This document shows positions 49,654 to 61,221 of a stretch of DNA of 64,000 nucleotides, piece by piece. Numbering within the stretch: position 1 is the stretch's first letter; each line of letters opens with the position of its first letter. Both the position numbers and the translations under genes were made by a program. The notes under the pieces are model-generated. The model did no database searches. It worked only from the letters and a program-made list of their open reading frames with translations, and was not told where the DNA came from. Source of the stretch: Vulcanisaeta sp. JCM 16161 (GTDB lineage: Archaea; Thermoproteota; Thermoprotei; Thermoproteales; Thermocladiaceae); the NCBI RefSeq assembly GCF_001316285.1, contig NZ_BBDO01000002.1, positions 1 to 64,000 on the forward strand. Reading direction: 5' to 3'.

Positions 49654-49705
49654 TTTACTTATATGGATAGGTAATTCTTTAAAAATTACTATTGTTCATT
49701 GATTA

Positions 49706-50536
49706 ATGTCCGCGTTAAGACCAACGGTAGGTGCAAAGGTATATCACTTAATGGCTGGTCCTGGTGATGTGGCGCCATACGTTTTAACGCCAGGTGACCC
49801 CGATAGGGTACCTAGGATTGCTAAGTACTGGGATTCCGCCCGCGCCGTGGCAACGCATAGGGAGTACGTAACGTACACAGGGACTTACAAGGGCGCCCCA
49901 ATATCAGCAGTATCCACGGGTATTGGTGGGCCGGCTGCGGCGATAGCCATTGAGGAATTACTCACGCTTGGTGCGAATACCTTCATTAGGGTTGGCACGA
50001 CTGGCGCGCTCCATGAGTGGATTAGGATTGGCGATGTCATAATCAATACAGGGGCCGTCAGATTTGACGGAGCCAGTAATGCCTATGCAATGCCTGAATA
50101 CCCAGCCGTGGCCAGTTATGATGTTGTGCTGGCCTCATAACGGCCGCCGAAATGCTTGGCGTTAGGTATCACGTCGGTTTAACGGCATCCACGGCCGACT
50201 TCTACGTTGGGCAGGGCAGGCCGGGATTCAAGGATTATCAGCCACCCTGGTCCAGGGATATCATCAACACGTTATCATCAATGAACGTACTTAACTTCGA
50301 GATGGAGGCAGCGACCATATACACGATAGCCAATGTACATGGCGCAAGCTGGTGGTATCATGGCCGTAATAGCCAATAGGAAAACCAACGAGTTTGTACC
50401 CGATGCGGGGGTTGACGATGCGATTAGGGTGGCTAATGAGGCCGTTAGAATACTCTATGAGTGGGATTCGATAAAGACTAACATGGGGCTTAGGTACTTA
50501 ACGATGAATGTAATTAAGAAATGGATTAAGGAGTGA
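49706..50536 (+). CDS. udp: Uridine phosphorylase-type nucleoside phosphorylase, with two frame breaks
   Basis: About 275 residues across breaks near 50135 and 50350. It begins AGPGDVAPYVLTPGDPDRVP with the phosphate-binding GDPDR, then AVSTGIGGPAAAIAIEEL, FIRVGTTGALHEWIRIGDVI, TASTADFYVGQGRPG, and VLNFEMEAATIYTIANVHGA. The ribose-binding Met-Glu of this family is in FEMEAA. The last frame has GGIMAVIANRKTNEF. It splits uridine (or purine nucleosides) phosphorolytically. The permease 6 bases downstream supports nucleobase/nucleoside salvage. Confidence 0.87.
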
Positions 50537-50541
50537 TTGCC

Positions 50542-51982
50542 ATGGTTCTTGAGGAGTTTGATGAGATAAAGCTTGAGGAGTTGGCTAAGGGATTGCCTGA
50601 GTTTGGTAGGTTCGGTAAGGAGTTGGAGACAATAGGTGTGTTACCAATACCATCAAGATTAAGGAGGTATAAAGCTTATAACCTATTCATATTCTGGCAA
50701 TGGCGTCGGCATCAGCAGCAACGCCCCTTGCCGGTTACCTACTCTTTAATCTAGGTCTTAAAGCATGCTTATAGCGATAACCTTTGCCCTCATACTTGGT
50801 GTAATACCAACATTACTATTCTCCGAGATGGGTAGGCAAATACCATTAACCGCACTCGTGATTGCCAGAAAGACCTTTGGCTATGGAACAGCCCAAGCCT
50901 TATCATTACTATACACCGTGATTAATATTGGGTGGTTCGCCCTTAACAATGCCGTAGGTTCAGAAATACTATCAGCTGTGACTCACACATCAATCATGTA
51001 CTGGTATGTCATAATGGGCGCTATACAAATATTCCTTGTGCTACTTGGATTTAAATGGCTAGAGTACTTCTATAGGTATACCTCAATAATATTATTAATA
51101 AGCTACGCCGTATTAACATATTACCTAGTCACTCAATATCACGTATCGTGGTCAACTCTTTGGTCAACAACGCCAAGCACAAACGCCCAATGGGGTGCCG
51201 CAATAGACCTAATGCTTGCCTTCGGTGCATTATCATGGGCTTACAAGACCTCAACAACCTCCAGATTCGCTAGGCCATCGGATAAGGTCAATATTCTCTA
51301 TGGCTTAGCTACGCCAATAGGCATCATAATTCCGATATACCTAATGGGTATCTTAGGATTCGCTGGACAGTATTACGCCAATAATTGGAACGTGGCTGCC
51401 CTATCATTCCCACCATCAACACCAATATGGGTTCTAATAGCCGCTCTAGGCGCCTCGCTCGCAATAATACATACTAATGCAATGAATCTCTATCCATCGG
51501 CTATAGACCTACTTGTTGCCATAGATCCAGTGATAAGGAGATTCAGGAGTGAGTTTAGGGCTAGGTTAACGCAACCTGCGGCTATCTTAATACTAGGTAT
51601 TGCGTCAATAATAGTCTCGATATGGATACTCTCATTAATTGAGAGCTTTCTAAACTTCGTGGGATTAACAATATTCCCATTAACGTTCATACTAATCTTT
51701 GACTGGTACTTAAGGCTTAAGAGAAATGTGCGCACACTAGACGATGTAAAAAGGTACTTCTACGACGTACCGAGAGAACCCCTTAAGCACATTGGCATAG
51801 CCGCAATAGTATCCTTTGTAATCGGTAGCGTTCTAATGAATTACCTGCCGATCGCAATTCCAACGGCATTTCCAAAATACTTACCACCTGAGTATACAGG
51901 AGCTTTAATAGGTGGTTTGATATATTTAATACTAATGTTACTGGCGATCAGGATTAAGAGGCTATCATGGTTATTACCATAA
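50542..51982 (+). CDS. NCS1-family nucleobase permease, one frame break
   Basis: About 480 residues across a break near 50695, where MASASAATPLAGYLLFNLGL restores the frame. The start is the ATG at 50542 (MVLEEFDEIKLEELAKGLPE). There are twelve helices, with segments FSEMGRQIPLTALVIARKTF, NIGWFALNNAVGSEIL, AFGALSWAYKTSTTSRFARP and NAMNLYPSAIDLL, typical of the cytosine/purine/allantoin NCS1 family. It probably imports a nucleobase to be used or released by the adjacent phosphorylase. Confidence 0.82.
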
Positions 51983-52101
51983 AATTAACTCGTAAGTAAC
52001 TTCTTAAAAATTACAGACCTCCTCAAGATATACATAAATAACTATATAATGGCATGGCACTAAGCCTTTGTCTATATTTTAATTTTATATTATTTTATAT
52101 T

Positions 52102-52296
52102 TTACTTCTCACGTAATAATGATGTGTAAACTCCGATAAAACTCAGTACGGCTGATATTATCAGCACTATTCTTAATCCCATAATGAATGATTGATATAC
52201 CGCGATGTTACCCATCATTACACCCGTGAACAGGTAAAGGCTTGCATATCTACCCAGGTAACTAACCAGTATGGCGCTTGCCAGGTATAGTCTTCT
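52102..52296 (-). pseudogene. C-terminal fragment of the split DHA2-type MFS transporter
   Basis: A 63-codon open stretch reads RRLYLASAILVSYLGRYASL, then GVMMGNIAVYQSFIMGLRIV and ends SFIGVYTSLLREK. That is the last two TM helices of a 14-TM (DHA2) facilitator, with no start codon. The matching N-terminal part lies on the same strand at 54262-55421, and the PaRep2b copy 2 element sits between them. The two parts together restore a complete transporter apart from roughly 20 codons. Confidence 0.65.
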
Positions 52297-52362
52297 AATT
52301 ACACAAAAATATTAATTGTGAAGTCAGGCGATATTAATGACATAGCTTAGGTATATCGACTT

Positions 52363-53878
52363 TTATCGGGCCCGTGGGCACTGGGCGGGGCAGCCTAGGT
52401 ACATCATCGCCTTGGCCGTTGCCCAAGCCCTCTCGATCTTGCCCTTACCGAGCGCCTCCTCGAGCATCCTCCTTAGGACCTCGCAGACCTTCCTCGCCAT
52501 TTCCTGGTCCCTCTCAATTACGTACATGCCTATGTAGATCTCGAAATAATCGCCGCTGGGCCTCGGCCCAGCCTCGTAGCCGGCCCTCTTGAGCTCCTCC
52601 AAAATTGCCACGCATCCTCAAGCCCCTTACGTTTAGTCCTAAGCTCGACAGTGCCGTTGTTGTTCACGTGAACATTAATCCTTACGCCGGCAACCTCAAT
52701 TGATGACCTACCCAAGGATTTAGCTCCATGCCCGATAGCTCAATCAGCTGCTTAAGCTTCTCTGCGTCCGGCAGTTGACTTAAGTCCTCGATTAATGCCT
52801 TAATTAAGGGATAGCCGAGCATCTTCCTAGCCAACTCAACGGCCTTTGATGGCTTAGCTGTGTAAGCTACGGCGTACCCATTATCACGGTCAATCCTAAA
52901 CCCTAGGCTCCTTAACCTCTCGATTATGTCGCTCCATAGCTCTACCTTCGAACTACCCATGGTGAGCCTAGCCCTCTTCCTCTTAACGTTTACATCACCA
53001 TCGCCGAGTGCTACGAATAACAGGAACGCCAAGAAATCCTCAACATCGAGCTTGCCGGCCTCCTCAGCAACCACGGCTTTACTTTCGAACACACCCCTGC
53101 GGTCAACAGCCCTTAAATACCACATGACGCTTACATAACCATTATTGAGGCTCAAGCCGTTTATGTATACGTGGTTCTTCCCAGGCCACGCAATCAGCCA
53201 AGCAAAGGCTTGCCAGAGCTGGTTAGTGCCCATCACTGGGTAGCCCTCCTCATCGATCGTGCCATCTGTCAATAATAAGCCGTATTGCATCGCCCTAAGC
53301 CTATTATCACCAAAGAGTCTCGGCACAACCATGCGAACGCCCTCGAGACCAATAAGCGATATATTTACCGTTATGCTCCCCATCTTAGCGACCCTGGCAA
53401 TTACAACCACCAGGTTCTCCGTGTATAAATGCGCCACGAAAGACTTATTGCTGTTAAACGGCTCACCGCTTATTATTACCCTTGCTCCTCCACTCCCTAG
53501 TTTATTGATTAGCTCCTCGAGCTCAGGCTTGTAGGTCTTGAGCCATTTCTCTCTTGCTTGCTTTAGTAGTCTCAGCATTTCCTTGCCAATGTCAAGCATT
53601 GCCCTCCTAAGGTTGGCAATGCTTTCGTCGTCGCCCTCTCCAATCCTGGTCTCGATCTTCCCTAACCAATCGCTTAGCGCATTAATTACATCATCAAACA
53701 GCGTTGACGATTCGCTGAGCAACACGTCTCCGTGCTTTTCTACTCGGTTAATGAACTCGTTGATCAGCCTCATGACCTCCTCAATGACTCTTTCGTCATT
53801 GACCTCCTCGCCGCACTCGAGCCTTTTATCACCCCTGACCCTCCTACCCCAGCATATTCTTAAGCCGTTGGGAGCCAT
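52363..53878 (-). CDS. PaRep2b-family repeat protein, copy 2, with two frame breaks
   Basis: About 505 residues across breaks near 52715 and 52610. Residues 1-130 are helical. LAGLIDADG-like motif 1 is YGLLLTDGTID (199-209) and motif 2 LFVALGDGDVN (287-297), separated by a conserved MGTNQLWQAFAWLIAWPGKN segment. SDIIERLRSLGFRID follows, then in the other frames EVAGVRINVHVNNNGTVELR and YFEIYIGMYVIERDQEMARK, ending GCPAQCPRAR. It is the most complete of the three copies here. It interrupts an MFS gene, so it is or was mobile. No transposase is adjacent. Activity is unknown. Confidence 0.72.
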
Positions 53879-53904
53879 GAATCATCCATAGGGTTAATCC
53901 TCAA

Positions 53905-54110
53905 CGGGGCTAATAAGTCACTGCCGGGGAGGTGCTGAATTGGCTTAAGTAAGCAATTGAAAGAGGGGCCGTAGCCCACGTCGATGCAGTTCGCGTGCAC
54001 AAGGCAATCACCCACTCAATAGGGGAGGAAAGCAATGAGGACAGCACCAAGCCCAAGGCACGCGTTAGGGAAGCACCGCCTGATGCATGTCCGCTCAACG
54101 ACATAACCAA
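53905..54110. repeat. Conserved 5' flank of PaRep2b copy 2
   Basis: Matches 960-1210 upstream of copy 1: agtcactgccgg, tgctgaattggcttaagtaa, gcaattga, a block near 53970-53995 and one near 54045-54080. It marks the minimum right-hand extent of the repeated element. Confidence 0.55.
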
Positions 54111-54164
54111 CTAAGGAGATAAGCATTTAAAAACCAAAACGTAAAACAACCCCCTTAAGAATTT

Positions 54165-54262
54165 CTTATTTCCTCCAAAATACCCATTATAAGGTTAGGT
54201 CGGTTGATGAGGCTATTGAGGTGGCTAACGAGGTCGTTTATGGGCTTGATGCCGCCGTGTTT
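54165..54262 (+). pseudogene. Aldehyde dehydrogenase scrap at the element/MFS junction
   Basis: The plus strand reads VRSVDEAIEVANEVVYGL then DAAVFGRD, the unmistakable ALDH segment that follows the E-x-F-G-P motif (compare [20 protein letters not shown] in the ALDH at 58806-60346). Only about 30 codons remain. It lies between the PaRep2b flank and the broken end of the MFS gene. The sequence differs from the local ALDH, so it came from another copy or genome. Confidence 0.6.
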
Positions 54263-55421
54263 GGGCGTGACCGAGCCCATGACAGAGTTCGTGTTTGGCG
54301 CTGAGAAGATGCCGAAGCCTATCCCAAGGACCATTAGGGAGATGGCTATGTAAATGGCATACCTAATATTTAGTAGTAGAAGCATCACGAAGGCCGCACC
54401 GATTAAGCCCATACCCAACGCCGCTATTTCCCTGGATCCATACCTGTCCGAAAGCTTGCCACTAATTGGTGATAGTGCTGCCATGAATACGGCTCCGAGA
54501 CCAGTATCAAACCTGCAATGAATGGGTTATAGCCAAGCATAACCTGTAGATATAGTGAGAATAGGAATGGTATTGAGTACGTACTTATGTAGTTGAGTAA
54601 TGCTGTTATGTTTCCTGCCATAAACGAGATATTCCTGGTGAATAAGTTCAGGTCGAGCATTGGACTTATAACCCTCCTCTCAATCATTATGAACATGACT
54701 AGGGATACAGTGCCAATAATTAGTAGGTATAGGTAATATAGCCAACCACTTATGGCTGATAGTATTAGGTACATTACGATGGATAATACGGATATTGTGA
54801 ACGTAAGAGCACCGAGGTAATCAACCTTAACAGCACGCTTAGGAAGCTCAATACCCTCCATTGATAGCCAGGATATTGCCAGACCAATCGCCGTTAATAT
54901 CGTCGTTATTACCAGGACAAACCTCCAACCAAGGAACTGCGTTATTAATCCGCCGAAGAATGGGGCTGAGGTCAGTCCAAGGTATACCGCCATCGCGTTT
55001 ATGCCAAGGGCGAATCCACGCTCACCCTCAGGAAATACCTGGCTCACAATGGCCGCGGAACCTGGAGAAAGGATTGACGATCCGAACCCCATTATTAATG
55101 AGGCTATTATTAATACGTAAACGTTTGGCGCCGCGGAACCGAGTATTGAGCTATTAGGAATAGTATAAAACCTATCCTGAACATTCTAACCCTACCGTAG
55201 ATATCACCTAACCTGCCGAGGGTTATCATTAATGTTGGTAACGGTATTAGGTATATTATTGGTACGTAGATTAAAACATCTAATGGTGTATGGAAGTACT
55301 TACCTAATACGGGCGTTATGAAGGAAAGCACTGTTGAGTTATAGGGTGTTTGGAATGCAGCTAGGGATGTCGTAAATAATATCAACCTTTTCCTACCACT
55401 GCTTAATTTTATCATAATCAA
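54262..55421 (-). pseudogene. DHA2-type MFS transporter, N-terminal part, interrupted
   Basis: About 385 residues across breaks near 55140 and 54490. Segments are SLAAFQTPYNSTVLSFITPV, motif A LGRLGDIYGRVRMFRIGF, GFGSSILSPGSAAIVSQVF (motif C-like), and GINAMAVYLGLTSAPFFGGL. Others are LFTRNISFMAGNITALLN, ISGKLSDRYGSREIAALG and FGIFSAPNTNSVMGSV. The frame then runs into foreign DNA instead of the last two helices, which lie at 52102-52296. Such transporters export drugs or metabolites. It is disrupted, not just error-ridden. Confidence 0.75.
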
Positions 55422-55449
55422 TTAATTTTCCAATATCGGATTAAAAGCA

Positions 55450-56105
<656 letters not shown>

Positions 56106-56155
56106 TCAACTACACTATCCTAAATAACCCTTCCCACTCAATAACCTAATTACCG

Positions 56156-56536
56156 TTATTGAGGAAACTCCATGCTTAGGTTCTTCGATAATGAAACCTT
56201 CATGGCCTTAAAACCAAGCCTTAACCTCACACCCTCAAGCACATCAAGTGAGAATGAATCATCAACAGCCCCATTAAGCGGCTCAACCCTAAGCGTGAGA
56301 ATCCAACCATTGTAAGACTCCGCCAGGTTACGCTCTATGTAGAACGGCACACCATCAACCCTACCAACCTCAACATAATCACTACCAACAATGAAATCAC
56401 TAGCCCTATATATCTGCGGCTCAGTGGGCGAGCAACAGCCATGCCCAAGGATTATAATTATATCGCCATATTTCTCCTTCATATTCCTAATCAATTCCCT
56501 AACATCATCCCCAAACTCAACACTAACATTCAACAC
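56156..56536 (-). CDS. DUF779-family protein
   Basis: 126 residues, frame intact. Family markers are IIIILGHGCCSPTEPQIYRA with the Cys-Cys pair (near residue 32), VGRVDGVPFYIERNLAES and NGWILTLRVEP. DUF779 proteins are small and often sit beside aldehyde dehydrogenase genes in bacteria; the role is unknown, perhaps a redox or metal accessory factor. An ALDH gene lies 2.3 kb away on the same strand, with a large surface protein gene between. Confidence 0.75.
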   Translation of the reverse strand: MLNVSVEFGDDVRELIRNMKEKYGDIIIILGHGCCSPTEPQIYRASDFIVGSDYVEVGRVDGVPFYIERNLAESYNGWILTLRVEPLNGAVDDSFSLDVLEGVRLRLGFKAMKVSLSKNLSMEFPQ

Positions 56537-56770
56537 ATTTCCGCATGTGGATGTCTAACTTAAAAATCTTACTGATCATTTAATGGTTAAATTAATAAAA
56601 TATATTCAATAGATACTTGTAAATAATAATAAAATTTACGCTTCATTAATTTAAAACTATTCATAATCATGACTTGTTATTATTCCGTAACCAAATTTAC
56701 TTAAGTTATAGGAAGGAGTATTTAGGTAATATATTGTTTTGACGAAATGAGGTTATTGATTACCACACCA

Positions 56771-58462
56771 TTAAGCTCTACATATTATATATGTTGTATA
56801 TGATGCAATACCGGTTATATAAGTATTAGGTGGTGCATTCACATTATTTAGTATAAGACCTGACTGTGAAAGATTCACTGTACCGCTTGACTGTGGAACT
56901 ACAACGATATCCCACGTAGTATCGACCCAAATTATTTGAACAGTATCATAAAGACATGGATAATACGCAGTCATAGCATTATTTTCAAAGTCGATGTTAA
57001 ACTGAGCATAAATATATGGAGATGACAGATTTGGCATATATACGGCAGCCGGCGTTCGATCTTCAAAAGAGTTTGGAAATGCCTCGTTATTAGCACCATA
57101 GCCTATGTAAAACGTCCACGTAATATTAGACACCTGTATGGATGTATCGTATAATACTGTGGACCATGCAGGATTTTGCGAAGCACTAATGGTCTCACTA
57201 CCACCAAGAGGAAGGTCTATTCCAACTGTGACAGATGGTACCTCCCCTAGATCCAAGCCAAGGAATACTTCGTAACTACTCGTGCTACTTGTTGGCGGTG
57301 GATTCCACGAATTAGTGTTAAAAGCACCGGTTTGATCACCAACCAGGGCATCAGTTATACCCTCATTAAATAATTGATAACCAGAGTAATAGTCAATGGC
57401 GCCAACCTGATAATCAACACGACCACCATTATCATACATAGTTGTACTCTCAGTGTAAGCTTCATATCCAAGGACATTAATAGGAAAATAAGGAAGTCCA
57501 GTATTTGTTTCGGTAATAAGATTATTCGCTACAAGGCAAGTATCCCAATAATACGTTCCATTACCATCCATGTAAGCCTCTATACCATAAGCACTATATG
57601 GACCTTGAGAGAACATAGGTGCTGCCCATACCAACGTCCCATTACCATTCACATATATTCCAGGTGCCGGATTTGTGTAACCAGCACCTTCGAATTTAGT
57701 ATACTCAGCATAACATGGGTCCTCCGTATCGATAACATTGCTAGTAGTAACCATTGCTGCTGGTTTCATCATATTCGTTATGACCATTGGTAGTTGGCTT
57801 AAGTATACTGGGCCTATTACTAGTCCTCCAATCCCAACACGTCTAACTATGATTACCACCGGCTGATGAGTATTAACAGGTATTATTGGATACGCCATTA
57901 GGTAATCATTGCTCGGCTTTCCCAAGTTAAGCAATAACCTATTATTTGTGGCCACTGCCCATGAATAGGCTAACACGAACTCAACAACATCCTCATCACT
58001 TCCATTAGTATAAATGCCCACAATATCTCCCTTAGCGATAGCACCAGCTAACTCATGAATAATAGAACTGGTTAAATTAATAGTTACTTTATTCGTTGGA
58101 TCACCAATGACGAGACTTGACTTAATTAAAGGCCAATCAATTATAATAACACTATTATTAGGTAACTCAGCGAGTTGGTTAAGACCTACAGACCTAATAA
58201 ACGACTGATTAATGCCAATATTGACTAACTTCTGAACTAGTGTTGATGTACCAACTACGTAGATTGGCATATTTAAACTTATTAGCGATGACCCATTAAC
58301 CATCGCGAATTCGTTAACCATAGCATTGTTCACCCTACTCGTAGCTTCACGCGGAGTAAAGAACCTTGGTGAATATGCAATAAGTATAGCTGCAATGGAT
58401 ATACTCACAATTACTAAGACGACTATAAACAGCAACCTGAATCTAGAACTCATAACCACCAC
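56771..58462 (-). CDS. Large extracellular membrane-anchored protein, unknown
   Basis: 563 residues, frame intact. A single N-terminal TM/signal-anchor (LLFIVVLVIVSISIAAILIA, residues about 9-28) leads to an outer part rich in Asn, Ser, Thr, Tyr and Gly with many N-x-S/T sites, typical of crenarchaeal surface proteins. Residues 60-215 alternate strands and helices and bear IYVVGTSTLVQKLVNIGI and KGDIVGIYTNGS; residues 230-563 look beta-rich. Four or five cysteines may form disulfides. No catalytic motif recognised. The start may be the second or third Met. Confidence 0.65.
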   Translation of the reverse strand: MVVMSSRFRLLFIVVLVIVSISIAAILIAYSPRFFTPREATSRVNNAMVNEFAMVNGSSLISLNMPIYVVGTSTLVQKLVNIGINQSFIRSVGLNQLAELPNNSVIIIDWPLIKSSLVIGDPTNKVTINLTSSIIHELAGAIAKGDIVGIYTNGSDEDVVEFVLAYSWAVATNNRLLLNLGKPSNDYLMAYPIIPVNTHQPVVIIVRRVGIGGLVIGPVYLSQLPMVITNMMKPAAMVTTSNVIDTEDPCYAEYTKFEGAGYTNPAPGIYVNGNGTLVWAAPMFSQGPYSAYGIEAYMDGNGTYYWDTCLVANNLITETNTGLPYFPINVLGYEAYTESTTMYDNGGRVDYQVGAIDYYSGYQLFNEGITDALVGDQTGAFNTNSWNPPPTSSTSSYEVFLGLDLGEVPSVTVGIDLPLGGSETISASQNPAWSTVLYDTSIQVSNITWTFYIGYGANNEAFPNSFEDRTPAAVYMPNLSSPYIYAQFNIDFENNAMTAYYPCLYDTVQIIWVDTTWDIVVVPQSSGTVNLSQSGLILNNVNAPPNTYITGIASYTTYIICRA

Positions 58463-58805
58463 TAAAGCATAGCTACACGATTTTTATTTTTTTATTTTTT
58501 TTACTCTGTTTGTTCATAAAAATGAATAGAGCAGAATTGAAAATTATTGATATAGGTCATTACTGAACTTTAATCATAAAGCAATTAAGTACGTTCAATA
58601 ATATATCACTCATAATTACGATGATGATGCCCTTAAGGAACATCAGAATTAGCAAGATTACTTAGTGTTCACTTAATCATTATATGCTGTTCACTATTAA
58701 ATATTATTCAATAAGATACCATAGTAATATTAAAAATATCTTATCTATCATTAAGTAAAAATAAATAAAATTAGTTTTAATTCAAACTCGTTAATAGAGA
58801 CTTAC
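58463..58805. other. Intergenic, AT-rich, nothing supported
   Basis: No open frame of note and no clear repeat. It contains the promoter of the surface protein gene (AT-rich, tttttatttttt near 58480-58500) and the downstream region of the ALDH gene. Confidence 0.4.
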
Positions 58806-60346
58806 TCATAACTTATCGATCTTCATCACAGTCCTCCAGTGTGGCCTATCAAGGCTACCTGTTGTATCGACATATACCTGCTTAATCTCAAGGAACTCCT
58901 CAAGGCCGTATAGACCTAGTTCACGACCAATTCCTGACTGCTTGTATCCACCCAGATGCCTTCCGTTGGTTGTGTATAGGCGTCATTAATCCACACAGTA
59001 CCTGCCTGGAGCTTCCTGGCTACCCTAAGGGCTTTTGCGGGGTCCTTTGTGAATATGGATGCTGTGAGGCCGTAAATCACGTTATTCGCTATCTCAATTG
59101 CCTCCTGCTCTGTCTTGAATGGTATGACTGCAATGACTGGGCCGAATATCTCCTCCTGGGCCAGTCTACTCTTGGGATCTACATCGTCAAAGATCACGGG
59201 GCTCACGAAGTACCCCTTATCGTAAATTCCACCGCTCAATTTACCACCGTCAAGGGCCACCTTAAATCCCGCCTTCTTACCAAAGTCTATGTAACCAAGT
59301 ACCTTCTCCTCCTGCGCCTTAGATACGAGTGGCCCCATGTCCGTGTTATCATCGAGTGGATAGCCAATGACCAAACCCTTGGCAACCTCGGCCAACCTAT
59401 TGACCAACTTCTCATGAACACTCTCATGAACTAAAACCCTACTAATTGCACCGCATGCCTGTCCAGTATTTCTGAGACCACCAAACACTATTGCCCTAAC
59501 GGCCTCCTCAATATTGGCATCATCAAACACAATGCCTGGGTTCTTACCGCCAAGCTCAAGCCCAATCCTCTTAATACCGGCAGCGGCCTGTTGCATTATT
59601 AATTTACCCGTCGTGGTCTCTCCCGTGAAGCTCACGTAATCAATCCTTGGATGCCTAACCAACTCATTACCAACGGTGGCCCCCGGACCATAAATCACAT
59701 TAACAACACCCTTGGGAAGACCGGCCTTAGCCAATGCCCTGTAGATCTCCATGGCACTCATTGGTGTGTAACTAGCTGGTTTCCAAACCACGGTACAACC
59801 CGCGGCCAGAGCTGGCGCTATCTTCCTAGCCGCCTGGGTCATTGGGAAGTTCCATGGTGATACCGCAGCAACCACACCAACTGGTTCCTTGAATATTAAT
59901 GAGACATTACCATTACTAAGGACTATGGAGTCGCCGTAAACCTTATCCGCAAGGCCTGCGTAGAACTCGAATACCTCCGCTGCAGCGAGCACGTGGGCTT
60001 TAGCCTGCCTAATGGGCATCCCATTCTCAAGCGCCACGATGACCGCGATCCTGTCGGCATCCTCCCTGAGTATCTCAGCCGTCTTATATAGAATCCTAAG
60101 TCTCTGCCTATAATTCGTGACCCACCCATACTTATCCTTATCAAACACCTCCCTAGCCAGGTCAACTGCCCTATTTAGGTCGTCCGTCGAAGCCTCCTCA
60201 ATGATGGCAATCGTCTGATCAAACTGGGCCGGGTTCTCCCTAGTGAATGTTTTACCCTTGCTTGAGGACACCTCTTCACCATCTATGAACAGCTTGACTC
60301 TAACAGGTATTTCTATGGTGAACTTTCCATAGGATACCGTTGACAT
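58806..60346 (-). CDS. NAD(P)-dependent aldehyde dehydrogenase, one frame break
   Basis: About 513 residues across a break near 58955. Segments are [58 protein letters not shown], the Glu in [17 protein letters not shown], the catalytic Cys in [18 protein letters not shown], and the E-x-F-G-P in [15 protein letters not shown]. The end, in the second frame, has [20 protein letters not shown]. It oxidises an aldehyde to an acid; substrate is not evident. The start at 60346 ([20 protein letters not shown]) has an AT-rich promoter upstream. Confidence 0.9.
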
Positions 60347-60468
60347 CGAATTACTTAATTAACTACCTATTAATAAGTATTGCCTTTCCATGCCCATTAT
60401 TTAATGATTTAGTGATTTTATATATAATGTTTAACAATTATGGATATGAAATAAAAATAATTTATTCA

Positions 60469-60804
60469 TTACCTACCATAACTACACTCAATAATATTCT
60501 CCGAAGAAGTTGACGTATAGTAATTGAATAATGTATCAGCTGGGTTCCTCGACACTAGAATAATGACCTCCTCAGAACCACTCGATAAATTAATTATGAA
60601 GTGCACCAAGTGCTCATTATTGCCCCTGTAAATTCTCGCGGTTATACTCCGGTAATTACCTATTGAAAGTACGTTATTAATTACGTAATTAATTAATTGA
60701 CTCACGCCATCACACCCATTGCCTATCATTAGCATTACCTGGTTAGGATCTAGGTCTGAAGCCCTCTTATACTCATTACCGTGATAAATCCATACCAGGG
60801 ACAT
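60469..60804 (-). CDS. Uncharacterised protein, third of a three-gene cluster
   Basis: 111 residues, frame intact. Alpha/beta pattern: SLVWIYHGNEYKRASDLDPN, VMLMIGNGCDGVSQLINYVI, EEVIILVSRNPADTLFNYYT. No family recognised. The gene is 33 bases after the preceding gene on the same strand and is probably in its operon. Confidence 0.5.
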   Translation of the reverse strand: MSLVWIYHGNEYKRASDLDPNQVMLMIGNGCDGVSQLINYVINNVLSIGNYRSITARIYRGNNEHLVHFIINLSSGSEEVIILVSRNPADTLFNYYTSTSSENIIECSYGR

Positions 60805-60837
60805 TAATTTAGCCGTGGTGATTAGTAGAATAAATGT

Positions 60838-61221
60838 TTAACGGGCATTTATCATGAAATTAACAACACCGTTAATTAATGAATGCCTATTCGCAATACT
60901 CTGCGATTTAGCCATTAATGAATTCATCCTAGGCCATTTGAGAAATATTATGTAATCAAGCTCGTTGGGGACAATGGCGAATCCCGAATCCCTGATGTAC
61001 TGCCTACCTATTATCTTATTAAATGTCTCAACATGAATCTCATAATACGTATACTTATGAATAAGCACTGCGTAATCCACACCATCCATTAAATAATTCT
61101 CCAATGCAGATAAGCCCCTATGTATCGTCTTACTTGGATCCAATATCCTGTGCGCTATTGATGATCGGTTGTTGGTTATCACGAGAACGTCAATTGGGCT
61201 CCTAAATACAATGGTGCTCAT
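60838..61221 (-). CDS. Uncharacterised protein, second of a three-gene cluster
   Basis: 127 residues, frame intact. It starts STIVFRSPIDVLVITNNRSS and contains DYAVLIHKYTYYEIHVETFN and PNELDYIIFLKWPRMNSLMA. Alternating strands and helices; no motif recognised. Its ATG overlaps the stop region of the upstream gene (61221), so translation is coupled. Confidence 0.55.
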   Translation of the reverse strand: MSTIVFRSPIDVLVITNNRSSIAHRILDPSKTIHRGLSALENYLMDGVDYAVLIHKYTYYEIHVETFNKIIGRQYIRDSGFAIVPNELDYIIFLKWPRMNSLMAKSQSIANRHSLINGVVNFMINAR

